A stretch of DNA of 47,453 bases from an uncultured Prochlorococcus sp. (GTDB taxonomy: Bacteria > Cyanobacteriota > Cyanobacteriia > PCC-6307 > Cyanobiaceae): positions 1 through 47,453 of the forward strand of contig CABZHQ010000013.1 of the NCBI GenBank assembly GCA_902525585.1, read 5' to 3'. Shown in pieces: positions 10,945 to 19,594 of the stretch; position 1 is the stretch's first letter; each line of letters starts with the position of its first letter. The notes beneath the pieces were generated by a model. It was not told where the DNA came from and ran no database searches. It saw only the letters and a program-made list of their open reading frames with translations. Both the position numbers and the translations under genes were made by a program.

Positions 10945-12720
10945 ATGATAGCCTCTGCCCAGACAAGTAATTCAAAATTGGCACAAACTAATAACAAGTT
11001 GACGGTTCAATCTCAAACCTTTGCTGATGATTCTTGTGCCATAAGATCTTTGGATTGGGATCGCAGTAGATTTGATATTGAATTTGGTTTGAGAAATGGA
11101 ACTACTTACAATAGTTTTATTATTAAAGGCGAAAAACTAGCAATTATTGATACTAGTCACGCAAAGTTCGAAGATTTATGGTTTGAAGAATTACTGAAAA
11201 AGGTAAATCCGCAAGAAGTTGATTATCTAATTACTAGCCACACAGAACCTGATCATTCTGGTTTAATAGGCAATCTTTTAGAATTAAACCAAAATATCAT
11301 AGTAGTTGGATCGAAATTAGCACTTAAATTTATTGAAGACCAAATACATATTCCTTTTAAACGTCTAGAGGTTAAGAGTGGAGAGTTTTTAAATCTCGGA
11401 ACTAATCCTAATAGTGGTTTAGAACATAATATTGAATTCATAAGCGCACCAAATTTACATTGGCCAGATACCATTTTTTCATATGATCACAGCACAAATG
11501 TTCTCTATACATGCGATGCATTTGGACTCCATTATTGTTCTGACGAATTTTTTGACGCTGATCAAAAAGAAATATACGATGATTTCCGTTTTTATTACGA
11601 TTGCCTTATGGGTCCAAACGCTAGAAGCGTTATGCAGGCAATTAAAAGAATAGATAAGCTACCTGAATTAAAAACAATAGCTGTTGGTCATGGGCCTTTG
11701 CTCCATAATCAGGTCAATTTTTGGAAAGGAAAATATCTAGAATGGAGTAGTAATAAAAGCAAAGGCAATGATTTTGTGTCAGTCTGCTATATAAGCGACT
11801 ATGGTTATTGTGATCGACTAAGTCAAGCGATATCTCATGGAATAAGCAAAGCAGATGCGCAGGTTCAATTAATTGATTTAAGGTCTTCTGACCCGCAAGA
11901 ATTAACAAGTTTAATTTCCGAATCAAAAGCAGTAGTCATTCCCACATGGCCAGTAGACTCAGATAATGAATTAAAAGAATCTCTCGGTACTTTATTTGCA
12001 GCACTAAAACCAAAACAATTTACTGCAGTTTATGATGCATTTGGTGGAAATGATGAACCAATAGATTCCTTAGCAAATAAATTAAGAGAACTTGGTCAAA
12101 AAGAAGCTTTCTCTCCCTTGAGAGTTAAAAATATTCCAGATCCCATTGTTTATCAACAATTCGAAGAAGCCGGAACTGACTTGGGTCAATTGATCAATAA
12201 AAAGAAGAATATTGCCTCTATGAAGAGCCTTGATTCAAATTTAGATAAAGCGTTAGGGAGATTAAGTGGAGGATTATATGTAGTTACAGCGAGCCAAGGC
12301 GAAGGTTCTACATTTAGACAAAGTGCAATGGTCGCAAGTTGGGTTAGTCAAGCAAGCTTTTCTCCACCTGGTATTACAGTTGCAGTAGCAAAAGATAGAG
12401 CTATTGAATCATATATGCAAGTTGGGAAAGGTTTTGTTGTGAATATTTTGAGAGAAGATAACTATCAAAAAATGTTCAGACATTTTTTAAAAAGATTTGC
12501 CCCTGGAGCTGATAGATTTGCGGAAGTAGATGTAATTAGCAACATCGCTGAAGGTGGACCAGTTCTCTCAGATTCACTCGCCTTTTTAGATTGCAAAGTT
12601 AGTTCCAGACTAGAGACTCCAGACCATTGGATAATTTATGGGGTTGTTGAAAATGGTAATGTTTCTGACTTATCATGTAAGACAGCAGTTCATCACAGAA
12701 AAGTTGCTAATCACTATTGA
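10945..12720 (+). CDS. flv3: Flavodiiron protein, Flv3-type (canonical iron ligands)
   Basis: Cyanobacterial class C flavodiiron protein that, with Flv1, reduces O2 to water with electrons from photosystem I. Domains in order: metallo-beta-lactamase-like diiron domain (about 30-265), flavodoxin-like FMN domain (about 275-415), and a flavin-reductase-like domain (about 440-590). All seven iron ligands are present: His99, Glu101, Asp103, His104, His172, Asp191 and His249. That is the Flv3/Flv4 pattern, whereas Flv1/Flv2 lose them. The partner gene follows on the same strand but is separated by a 636-bp spacer carrying a repeat unit. The symbol is by ligand pattern; Flv4 is unlikely in this genus. 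Confidence 0.93.
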   Translation: MIASAQTSNSKLAQTNNKLTVQSQTFADDSCAIRSLDWDRSRFDIEFGLRNGTTYNSFIIKGEKLAIIDTSHAKFEDLWFEELLKKVNPQEVDYLITSHTEPDHSGLIGNLLELNQNIIVVGSKLALKFIEDQIHIPFKRLEVKSGEFLNLGTNPNSGLEHNIEFISAPNLHWPDTIFSYDHSTNVLYTCDAFGLHYCSDEFFDADQKEIYDDFRFYYDCLMGPNARSVMQAIKRIDKLPELKTIAVGHGPLLHNQVNFWKGKYLEWSSNKSKGNDFVSVCYISDYGYCDRLSQAISHGISKADAQVQLIDLRSSDPQELTSLISESKAVVIPTWPVDSDNELKESLGTLFAALKPKQFTAVYDAFGGNDEPIDSLANKLRELGQKEAFSPLRVKNIPDPIVYQQFEEAGTDLGQLINKKKNIASMKSLDSNLDKALGRLSGGLYVVTASQGEGSTFRQSAMVASWVSQASFSPPGITVAVAKDRAIESYMQVGKGFVVNILREDNYQKMFRHFLKRFAPGADRFAEVDVISNIAEGGPVLSDSLAFLDCKVSSRLETPDHWIIYGVVENGNVSDLSCKTAVHHRKVANHY

Positions 12721-12795
12721 TTAGACTTTTCAATTAGAGTTTTGAGACCAATTGATATCACTCAACTCAAATAGCAAATATTTTTTTTAATTTAT

Positions 12796-12819
12796 AAGAG
12801 GGCATTTATTTGCCCTCTT
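12796..12819. terminator. 9-bp perfect hairpin at the end of unit A
   Basis: AAGAGGGCA pairs perfectly with TGCCCTCTT around a 6-nt loop. It sits about 75 bp after the flavodiiron stop, so it could end that transcript, but no T-run follows on the plus strand and the minus side is only A/T-rich. In the second copy of the unit the same hairpin is followed by a good T-rich tail. Confidence 0.5.
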
Positions 12820-12827
12820 CGAGTCTT

Positions 12828-12905
12828 ATGCACCTCGCTGTCCACAAAGTCGATGAAGTGCTTTTGACTCCTGAATTATTTCTACTCCTACTAAATGGAA
12901 AATGA
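12828..12905 (+). CDS. Possible 25-aa leader peptide inside unit A
   Basis: A short frame beginning MHLAVHKVDEVLL and ending in NGK lies in the near-identical core of the repeat unit. The unit B copy encodes the same first 23 residues, with one synonymous change (CTA/CTG), before diverging. There is no convincing Shine-Dalgarno, and a strong hairpin ends 8 nt before the ATG. Because nearly every base is conserved, including third positions, an RNA element or an antisense transcript explains the data as well as a peptide does. Confidence 0.3.
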   Translation: MHLAVHKVDEVLLTPELFLLLLNGK

Positions 12906-13003
12906 TAGTCGTAACAACCACAAAGCACTAATACTCGGGTAGAAATACCCTATGAATTTCAAGTAAAAAGGAAGACAATATAAGTGTAGATACAGGAGGT
13001 CTT

Positions 13004-13150
13004 ATGAAACTCATTACTCCTTTCACTATTCTCAATCAAAACTTCCATGAAATAGATTTGATTAGAGACGCAATGAAGAATAGAAAATTAGCAACAGAAA
13101 GATTGAATGACGATTATAGGAAAATGTATAAATATCATCAATTTGTTTAG
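13004..13150 (+). CDS. Small ORF (48 aa) headed by the unit A leader
   Basis: The start has a near-perfect Shine-Dalgarno (AGGAGGT, 4 nt spacing) within the repeat leader, shared with the small ORF of unit B. The product begins MKLITPFTILNQ and is mostly polar and charged (RDAMKNRKLATERLNDDYRK), with no signal peptide or membrane segment. Only the first few residues resemble its counterpart. I recognise no family. It lies between two flavodiiron genes, where these streamlined genomes would not normally leave such a gap. Confidence 0.55.
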   Translation: MKLITPFTILNQNFHEIDLIRDAMKNRKLATERLNDDYRKMYKYHQFV

Positions 13151-13221
13151 ATAACCAAAAAGAAATCGCGTTCCAGCTAAAAACCCTACATCTAACAACT
13201 CATTAATGGTTCTGTTATAGG

Positions 13222-13227
13222 TATAAT
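13222..13227 (+). promoter_or_regulatory. Candidate -10 box (TATAAT) upstream of the second flavodiiron gene
   Basis: A perfect TATAAT lies 130 bp before the second flavodiiron gene and after the unit A small ORF. It would give a leader of about 125 nt. No clear -35 is seen. It suggests the second flavodiiron gene has its own promoter rather than depending on read-through. Confidence 0.4.
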
Positions 13228-13356
13228 CGATTGATAAATAACGGTTTCACAAGAACTAAATGTTCTGGTCGATAGTTGAAAATCCGTTGAAAGTCAATAT
13301 GACACCTCTTCACGACTAATAAGTCGCAAATTAAAACCAGAAAATAAGTCTTTAAA

Positions 13357-15159
13357 ATGTCACATATTAATATAGGTTTACTAGCTGAAAATCAAAACTT
13401 ATCAGAATTTGAAATTAGCGAAAATTTTTCTTGTGTAAGATTTTTAGACCAAAATAAAGAAAGATTTGAACTTGAATTTAACCTTGAAAAAGGAACCTCT
13501 TTTAATACTTTTTTCATTAGAAGTCATGAAGAACTTTTTATTATTCATCCCCCTGAGAAACAATATTTAAATTCTTTTAATAAAGTAATTTCTAGGTTTT
13601 GCGATCAATTTAAATTAAACAAAATCAACTTTATTTCTGGTCATATTAATCCCCAAATCATTGAAACCATAAAAAATATAAGCACCCAATTTCAAAACAC
13701 AACTATTACTTGCTCGAATCCAGGTTATAAACTTATTAGCGAACTTTGGAATCAAAGAAATCCTACTTTAGAAAACCTTATTGAAATTGACTTACCTGAA
13801 ATAAAAATAATCAAAAAAGAACTTAATTTAGAATTAGATAACATCTCACTAGAGTTAATTCCTATTCCAACAGCACGCTGGCCTGGTGGGCTGATAATTT
13901 ATGAGCGTAATCAAGAAATACTTCTTAGTGAAAAAATTTTCTCTGCACACATTGCATCTAAATATTGGTCTGAAACAAATCGAATTAGTACAGAAATTGA
14001 TAGGAAGCATTTTTATGATTGTTTGATGGCACCAATGTCTAATCAAGTAGTATCAATAACTGAAAAAATCGCAGATTATGACATTCAAACTATTGCACCA
14101 TTACATGGTCCCGCTATCGAATATAGCTTAAAAAGTTTTTTAAATGACTATATTAGATGGGGAGATAACCTCTCAACAAATAATCCTAAAATCGCTCTGA
14201 TATATGCAAGTGCGTATGGAAATACAGCCTCAATAGGTGATGCATTAGCTAAAGGGATAAATAGAACCTCTGTAGAAGTTGAAAGTATTAATTGTGAATT
14301 TACACCTAATGATGCACTTGTAAAATCCATCCAAAATGCTGATGGGTACTTAATAGGCTCACCCACATTGGGTGGTCACGCCCCAACTCCGATAGTTAGT
14401 GCATTAGGAACATTGTTAGCTGAGGGTAATAGAGATAAGCCAGTCGGAATTTTTGGCAGTTTTGGCTGGAGCGGCGAAGCTATAGATTTACTTGAAACAA
14501 AATTAAAAGACGGTGGTTTTAAGTTTAGTTTTGACCCTATAAGGATTAAATTTAGTCCAAATAAACCAAAGATTAAAGAGTTAGAAGAAATAGGAACTCA
14601 CTTTGGAAGAAAAATTATAAAGAAAACAAAGAAAAAACCTAGAAAATCAGATACGGGAATGATTACAAGCAAAACGGATCCAAAGCTACAAGCTCTTGGA
14701 AGAGTAATTGGTTCACTTTGTGTCCTGACAGCTTCTAAAGGCAAAGATGAGAATAATATTAAAGGAGCTATGCTTGCATCTTGGGTTAGTCAAGCAAGTT
14801 TTTCTCCGCCCGGGTTAAGTATTGCGGTTGCAAAAGATAGATCGGTAGAGTCTCTTCTGCAAATAGGAGATTCATTCGCTTTAAATATTCTTAGCGAAAA
14901 AGATTTTAAAGAACCTTTGAAAAGATTCACGAAGCCCTTCGCACCTGGAGAAGATAGATTTGAGGGAATAAATATTGAATTAACTCCTAATGAACAGATA
15001 ATAATTCCTAACTCTTTAGCCTGGATAGAAGCGTCTGTCAAAGAAAGAATGGAATGTGGAGATCATTGGGTAATTTACGCCGAAGTACTACACGGTAATA
15101 TACTAAAATCCGATAGTCTAACGGCAGTTCATCACCGCAAAACAGGTGCTAACTATTAA
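13357..15159 (+). CDS. flv1: Flavodiiron protein, Flv1-type (iron ligands replaced)
   Basis: Same three-domain layout as its neighbour: beta-lactamase-like (about 25-265), flavodoxin-like (about 278-420, with YASAYGNTASIGDAL) and flavin-reductase-like (about 445-600). The iron-binding motif is degraded: the HxExDH block reads GHINPQII, so the Glu, Asp and second His are gone; the later His is replaced (TARWP) and the Asp aligns with Lys193. Only His96 and His250 remain. This loss is the hallmark of cyanobacterial Flv1, which works as a heteromer with Flv3 in O2 photoreduction. A flavin reductase gene follows 17 bp downstream. Confidence 0.92.
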   Translation: MSHINIGLLAENQNLSEFEISENFSCVRFLDQNKERFELEFNLEKGTSFNTFFIRSHEELFIIHPPEKQYLNSFNKVISRFCDQFKLNKINFISGHINPQIIETIKNISTQFQNTTITCSNPGYKLISELWNQRNPTLENLIEIDLPEIKIIKKELNLELDNISLELIPIPTARWPGGLIIYERNQEILLSEKIFSAHIASKYWSETNRISTEIDRKHFYDCLMAPMSNQVVSITEKIADYDIQTIAPLHGPAIEYSLKSFLNDYIRWGDNLSTNNPKIALIYASAYGNTASIGDALAKGINRTSVEVESINCEFTPNDALVKSIQNADGYLIGSPTLGGHAPTPIVSALGTLLAEGNRDKPVGIFGSFGWSGEAIDLLETKLKDGGFKFSFDPIRIKFSPNKPKIKELEEIGTHFGRKIIKKTKKKPRKSDTGMITSKTDPKLQALGRVIGSLCVLTASKGKDENNIKGAMLASWVSQASFSPPGLSIAVAKDRSVESLLQIGDSFALNILSEKDFKEPLKRFTKPFAPGEDRFEGINIELTPNEQIIIPNSLAWIEASVKERMECGDHWVIYAEVLHGNILKSDSLTAVHHRKTGANY

Positions 15160-15176
15160 ATTTATTTATCTTATTT

Positions 15177-15701
15177 ATGACTGAAACAAAAGATCTGATA
15201 ATTATTACGGCTAGTTGTGGTAAAAATCTAGAACTTTCCGAAAAATTTCTTGAAAAAAGTAATGAACTTAAAATAAGTTCTGAAATTTTAGATCTTACCA
15301 TTCTTGATATTCCATTATTTAATCCAAGAATTCACAGCAAAGAAAATATTCCAAATGAAATAAAAGAATTAAAAACAAAGCTTTTCAGGATTGAAAGATG
15401 GGTTATTTGTGCGCCTGAATATAATGGATCTATACCTCCCATTCTCTCCAACTTCATAGCATGGCTTTCTATTTCGGGAGATGACTTTAGGAATTTATTT
15501 AATGGTCAACCAATTGCAATTGCAACATTTTCTGGTGGCATAGGGTTAGAACTGCTGACTTCATTGCGCATTCAATTAGTGCATTTAGGAAGTCAAGTAT
15601 TAGGGAGACAACTTTTGTCCTCATATAGTAAACCTATAGATACAAAAACTATTGAAGATATAATTCAAAGACTTTTACAAATGAAAAAATTAAAAACATA
15701 A
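15177..15701 (+). CDS. NADPH-dependent FMN reductase family protein
   Basis: A single flavodoxin-like domain of 174 aa. The CAPEYNGSIPPILSNFIAWL segment (78-97) is the flavin-binding signature of the NADPH-dependent FMN reductase/chromate reductase family, followed by ATFSGGIG. It probably reduces flavins or quinones in the cytoplasm. It starts 17 bp after the Flv1-type gene on the same strand, so co-transcription and electron supply or a related redox role are plausible, but the actual substrate is unknown. It ends tail to tail with the PBP gene. Confidence 0.82.
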   Translation: MTETKDLIIITASCGKNLELSEKFLEKSNELKISSEILDLTILDIPLFNPRIHSKENIPNEIKELKTKLFRIERWVICAPEYNGSIPPILSNFIAWLSISGDDFRNLFNGQPIAIATFSGGIGLELLTSLRIQLVHLGSQVLGRQLLSSYSKPIDTKTIEDIIQRLLQMKKLKT

Positions 15702-15723
15702 ACATTTAAAACCTAATAAAATA

Positions 15724-17514
15724 TCAACTTTTTTCATTCCAAACTTTCAAAATTTCTCGAGCCATAGGCAATGCATGAACAGATCCCCCACCAGGAGTAT
15801 TTTGTGCAAAAGCAACTACAAGTAATTCGCTTTTTTCAGAAGGAGTAAAGCAAACAAACCAGGCGTGATCTAATCCACCCTCACCATCTTCAGCAGTTCC
15901 AGTTTTGCCTGAAACTGGAGGTAAATTTGAAACTCCATAATTAATTGATACTCCTGTGCCAGACTCGACTACTTTCTTAAGACCACTTTTTATCAACTGA
16001 ATATTATTTGAGTCAATATCGATTTTTATAAGTTTTTTATCTGAAAGATTTTCTTCATCTTTTTTAACTAAATAGGGAGTAACTAAATAACCTCCATTTG
16101 CAATTGCAGCATATGCTTTAGCAATTTGAATAGGGGTTACTTGTACAACAAATTGTCCAATAGACATACTCGCAATATCTTCTGGAACCCAAGGGGTTCT
16201 TCCTGGTTGCCCCCATCCTCTCCCTTCTTTAGCCCATTCGCTACTAGCTACTAATCCTATATTTTCTTGTTCAGAAATTTCAATTCCAGATAAAGAATTA
16301 AAACCAAGCTTTCGTGAGACCTTATGAATTTCATCAACTCCTACTCCATAACCTACTTGATAAAAAAATGTATTACTAGAAACTCTTAAGGCATCTTCAT
16401 AACCTATTACCCCAAAGCCCAAATCATTATGCTCTCTAAAACATTGGCTCCCATAAGTTATGCATGGTTTGGTATCCAACATGGTTTCTCTGGGAAATTT
16501 TCCACTTTCCAAGCCAGCTAAAGCCGTTACAATTTTCCAAACACTTCCTGGATCGTAGGCATTTAATGCTCTATTAAATAAAGGTTTTGCAGGAGAATTA
16601 AAAAGTTTATTATATTCTTCCTCAGGTTTAAAATCCTTTGAGAAAAAATTTAAATCAAATGTAGGTTTACTTGCCATTGCTCTTATTGCACCATCTCTTG
16701 GATCCATTACTATTATCGCTCCTGCTTTTTTATCTTTAAGAACTTCCTCAGCAACTAATTGCAAATTAAGGTCAATTGTTAGTTCAATATCATTACCTTG
16801 TACTGGAGGTTTTATACCCAATGATCTTTGAAATTTTCCTAATGAATTAACTTCAACCATTTCTCCACCCCATTCACCTCTTATATAATCTTCGTAAACA
16901 TATTCAATTCCTGTTCTACCGATTAAGTCATTTAATCTATAACCATCCTTAGATAAGAATTTATATTCTAATTCAGTAATTGGCTGAGTATAACCAATTA
17001 CATGTGCTGCAAGGGATTTATGAGGATAATTTCTAATTAATTTGGTAGCTATTTCAAAACTAATTAAATTACCTTCATTCTCCTGAAATTTTATTAATTG
17101 ATCTACATTTAAATCCTCAAGAATAATTACTGAAAGTTTCTGATTTTTAAGACCGTCAGAGTATTTTTTTTGAATTACATTACTATCAATATTTAACAAG
17201 TTAGAAATACTCGATTTCTGTTTTTCCCAATTGCTTTGATTCACAGATTGAGGCTTTATTATTAAAGAATATTTAAGTCTACTATCGGCTAAAACATAAC
17301 CATTTTTATCAAGTATTCTGCCGCGAATTGGATTTGAAGCAATAAGTCTAATCCTGTTCTCATCAGACATGTTCTTAAAAGATTCATAATTAAAAAGTTG
17401 TAAAAAAATTAACCTAAATAGTATTAATAAAAAGGAAAAAGAAGAAAAAATAAGTAAGACTAGAGGTTGTCTTTTTAATGAAAAAAGGTTTTTATTGGGA
17501 ATCTTTTTTATCAA
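15724..17514 (-). CDS. mrdA: Class B penicillin-binding protein, PBP2-like transpeptidase
   Basis: A cell-wall transpeptidase anchored by one N-terminal membrane helix (about 17-40). The dimerisation domain starts at NPIRGRILDKNG (61-72). Catalytic motifs are SVWK (Ser324, Lys327), SSN (379-381) and KTGT (537-540). Overall pattern and the 596-aa length fit PBP2 (elongation) better than FtsI, but the assignment between the two rests on my reading of the motifs. It would cross-link peptidoglycan in the periplasm. It is the last gene of a minus-strand run that includes a small ORF, a hypothetical gene and a nuclease gene. Confidence 0.88.
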   Translation of the reverse strand: MIKKIPNKNLFSLKRQPLVLLIFSSFSFLLILFRLIFLQLFNYESFKNMSDENRIRLIASNPIRGRILDKNGYVLADSRLKYSLIIKPQSVNQSNWEKQKSSISNLLNIDSNVIQKKYSDGLKNQKLSVIILEDLNVDQLIKFQENEGNLISFEIATKLIRNYPHKSLAAHVIGYTQPITELEYKFLSKDGYRLNDLIGRTGIEYVYEDYIRGEWGGEMVEVNSLGKFQRSLGIKPPVQGNDIELTIDLNLQLVAEEVLKDKKAGAIIVMDPRDGAIRAMASKPTFDLNFFSKDFKPEEEYNKLFNSPAKPLFNRALNAYDPGSVWKIVTALAGLESGKFPRETMLDTKPCITYGSQCFREHNDLGFGVIGYEDALRVSSNTFFYQVGYGVGVDEIHKVSRKLGFNSLSGIEISEQENIGLVASSEWAKEGRGWGQPGRTPWVPEDIASMSIGQFVVQVTPIQIAKAYAAIANGGYLVTPYLVKKDEENLSDKKLIKIDIDSNNIQLIKSGLKKVVESGTGVSINYGVSNLPPVSGKTGTAEDGEGGLDHAWFVCFTPSEKSELLVVAFAQNTPGGGSVHALPMAREILKVWNEKS

Positions 17515-17525
17515 AAATATAAAAT

Positions 17526-17669
17526 TTATTTAAATATTGTTTTTTCTAGTAAAGCAATAGTTGATTTTATTTCTTTAAGTTTTTTGATTAAATCTTTATA
17601 ATTACTATCTTCAGTTTTTAAATTAAAAACATCCTTTTCAATATAATTTGAATTCAAATTTCCACTCAT
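17526..17669 (-). CDS. Small hypothetical protein (47 aa)
   Basis: An open frame fills the gap before the PBP gene. The product begins MSGNLNSNYIEKDVF and ends in a lysine-rich helix (DLIKKLKEIKSTIALLEKTI) that could form a short coiled coil. A weak AAGGAT lies about 8 nt upstream of the ATG. It has no membrane segment and no family I recognise. Its fit in the gap and its codon use, similar to its neighbours, make it plausible. Confidence 0.45.
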   Translation of the reverse strand: MSGNLNSNYIEKDVFNLKTEDSNYKDLIKKLKEIKSTIALLEKTIFK

Positions 17670-17779
17670 AAAATTTATCCTTATTTTAAGAAATTATTCC
17701 AATTGATATTATCTTAAGCAATATATTTATTTTTTCAAAATTATATTAACTTAGATATTTTAAAAATATCAAAAACAAA

Positions 17780-18388
17780 TCAATTTAATTGATCTATATT
17801 TTGTTCAAAGTAAGGATTACAACTATTCTTTGATATCCCTAGAGACCATCCAACAAATGAAGAAATAAATATCGTGACGATTAATGGCAAAATAGCTTGT
17901 TGAGTATTTATAAGACTAAACCATTCCCTCCAACTACTAAAAAATCTTTCTCTTTGAAATTTTCTTTTTTCATTTTCTAATAATCTCGTTTTTTTGGCGA
18001 AAGATTTTGTTACCCATTTTTCGAAAGGAATTTTTTTTGTAATCGCCATCTTCCTCTCCACTTCTAATAATTGTCCGGAACTAAGATAAGGATGAAATGT
18101 ACTTATCAATTCAAGAGTTTTTAAAAACATCTCAACAGTTGCATCTTTTATGAGTTTTTGCTCATGACTCAAATCAGCCCACTCTATTTCTGGATAAAAA
18201 CGGTTCCGATTTGGTGAAATTTGATCCTCTGACATTTGACCAGGTTCTCTAAGCCATCTATTAGTGTTTTCGTCAAATCTCCGCCAATATAAAAAAGGAT
18301 TAATAAAAATTGTTTTGCCAGATACTTTGACTACATCTTGTTGCAGATGATTAGTTATCTTTCTTTCAGAATTTTTCGAATTTATCAA
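17780..18388 (-). CDS. Conserved-looking hypothetical protein with one C-terminal membrane helix
   Basis: A 202-aa protein. The N-terminal part has an INPFLYWRRFDENTNRWLRE segment, then a mixed-charge helical region, and a hydrophobic helix near the C-terminus (about 162-185, ILPLIVTIFISSFVGWSLGI). This suggests a tail-anchored membrane protein with the bulk in the cytoplasm. I do not recognise a family. It lies downstream of the PD-(D/E)XK gene on the same strand. Confidence 0.75.
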   Translation of the reverse strand: MINSKNSERKITNHLQQDVVKVSGKTIFINPFLYWRRFDENTNRWLREPGQMSEDQISPNRNRFYPEIEWADLSHEQKLIKDATVEMFLKTLELISTFHPYLSSGQLLEVERKMAITKKIPFEKWVTKSFAKKTRLLENEKRKFQRERFFSSWREWFSLINTQQAILPLIVTIFISSFVGWSLGISKNSCNPYFEQNIDQLN

Positions 18389-18468
18389 AAGTCTAAATTA
18401 TTAATCTACTTAAAGATTATCTTTTATTCACTATTTTTCCAGAAATATGAAAAATTATCCTATGAATA

Positions 18469-19182
18469 TTAAGTTATCGATAACCGCCAACGCTTCTTTA
18501 AATAATTACAGTATTCACACTTTAATGAAGGTTTGGGGAAATCATCCGTACGTAATAAATTAACCGTATCAATTATCTTATTTTCTACCCATGAAGTAGA
18601 ACAATCTAATTTAATTAGATGTACGTCAAAATTTAATTGATTATTAAATAACTCTTCATTTTTCTTTCCATTGAAATATAAAAGATAAGCTTCTTTAGCT
18701 ACTTGAAAACCATTTTTTTTAAATAACCACTGATACATTTCTAATTGTCTCTTATAAGCTTTTGCATATTCGTATTTATTAAAAGTCTCAGACCAATCAA
18801 AATTATTTCTAGAGGTTGCTTTCACATCAACAATAATAAGATCACCATTTTTTTTCTGCCAAATATCATCCACAGCACCACCAAAATCATAGTTGTGTTC
18901 AATTGACAAATATCTTATGCCTTGAAAATTACTTCTCCAACGTTCTAAATCTTTGTGTTTGAAAGGAACAGCATCAATACCATATTCAATAAATAAAGGA
19001 TGGGGCTTTTGAATTTTTCTGTAATAATCAAATTCATTTTTACATAAATTATCTACAGCTATATTTAAAGTAAAAGGTAATGATGGAGGTTTTATTTGAT
19101 ATTTTTTGTCAAGTACACAACATCTTGGACAACTAAGATATTTCTCAACAGTAGATCGACTTAATTTAATAATCTTGCTCAT
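18469..19182 (-). CDS. PD-(D/E)XK superfamily nuclease with four-Cys cluster motif
   Basis: The core reads GGAVDDIW (101-108), LIIVDVKAT (115-123, Asp119 and Lys121) and RQLEMYQW (145-152), the D...DxK...QxxxY order of RecB/Cas4/AddB-type nucleases. Paired cysteines lie at both ends: Cys18/Cys21 (CPRC) and Cys222/Cys225 (CEYC), as in Fe-S or Zn-stapled AddB/Cas4 enzymes. At 237 aa it is a stand-alone nuclease domain with no helicase partner or Cas1/Cas2 nearby. It probably acts in DNA repair or recombination. The guaA-bounded element starts just upstream, so without that insertion guaA would read directly towards this gene. Confidence 0.82.
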   Translation of the reverse strand: MSKIIKLSRSTVEKYLSCPRCCVLDKKYQIKPPSLPFTLNIAVDNLCKNEFDYYRKIQKPHPLFIEYGIDAVPFKHKDLERWRSNFQGIRYLSIEHNYDFGGAVDDIWQKKNGDLIIVDVKATSRNNFDWSETFNKYEYAKAYKRQLEMYQWLFKKNGFQVAKEAYLLYFNGKKNEELFNNQLNFDVHLIKLDCSTSWVENKIIDTVNLLRTDDFPKPSLKCEYCNYLKKRWRLSIT

Positions 19183-19256
19183 TGATAGTTAATACCCCAT
19201 TTAAAAATATTTCTTACATAAAATAAAAGTTTTAAATTTTTAGAAAATTTGTTAAT

Positions 19257-19277
19257 TTACTCCCACTCTATAGTACC
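19257..19277 (-). repeat. Displaced 3' end of guaA (putative att site)
   Basis: On the minus strand these 21 bases read as codons for G-T-I-E-W-E-stop, exactly the last seven codons of the intact guaA. Eighteen of 21 bases match and all three differences are synonymous (TAA/TGA, ATA/ATT, GGT/GGA). Homology does not continue upstream. This is what remains of a gene end after an element integrates at the 3' end of a gene and supplies its own copy. Confidence 0.7.
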
Positions 19278-19342
19278 GAGAAATAAGGCAGTCATAAACG
19301 TAGTGATACCAACATGTTTGAACTCATAATAACACACATTTT

Positions 19343-19368
19343 CCTGAGGGAAACCTGAGGGAAACCTC
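19343..19368. repeat. Tandem 11-bp repeat, left end of the guaA element
   Basis: Two copies of GAGGGAAACCT preceded by CCT, 66 bp inside the displaced guaA end. The same doublet recurs twice near the other end in the same orientation. A small hairpin (CTCTT/AAGAG) follows directly. Candidates are recombinase arm-type sites or an RNA element. Confidence 0.8.
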
Positions 19369-19411
19369 TTTTTAAGAAGAGTTTATTGAGTAAAAACTTA
19401 AAAATTATTAC

Positions 19412-19594
19412 TCAGTCACAGTAAATTAGACAATTTTGATTTGTTGGATGTTCTCTACATTCTTTATCCCAAAAGTTTTGAAACTCAGGAGTACATTTTT
19501 TTAGTTCTTGTGGAGTCTCATTCAAGTTTAACCCTGCATAATTAAATGCAGTTAGGTATCTTGGAAGGACATTGAATTGATTGAATAGTTTCAT
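19412..19594 (-). CDS. Small ORF (60 aa) headed by the unit B leader
   Basis: The frame can be extended to a Met at 19627, but the start at 19594 has AGGAGGT at ideal spacing and is the position conserved with unit A. The product begins MKLFNQFNVLPRYL and has four cysteines (KKCTPEFQNFW, KECRE, NCLIYCD), so it could bind metal or form disulfides. It has no signal peptide. Apart from the first residues it does not resemble the unit A product. A 7-bp inverted repeat (TGAGTAA/TTACTCA) overlaps the stop codon. Confidence 0.6.
   Translation of the reverse strand: MKLFNQFNVLPRYLTAFNYAGLNLNETPQELKKCTPEFQNFWDKECREHPTNQNCLIYCD

Larger units (their letters stand above)
12796..13011. repeat. 216-nt repeat unit A (inverted relative to unit B)
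   Basis: By hand alignment this segment matches the reverse complement of 19587-19802 over 216 nt with no gaps. The first 97 nt differ at one base, located in a hairpin loop; the remaining 119 nt differ at about 22. Similarity ends a few bases after the ATG of a small ORF, so a shared leader heads two different ORFs. The spacer beyond, up to the next gene, holds no other feature I recognise apart from a TATAAT box. Confidence 0.9.

Noticed and set aside
19343..19368. Member of the Yfr2-type small RNA family because of GGAAAC motifs
   Set aside because: The resemblance is limited to the short GGAAAC string; I see no matching stem-loop layout, and the tandem placement near the att copies fits recombinase sites better.
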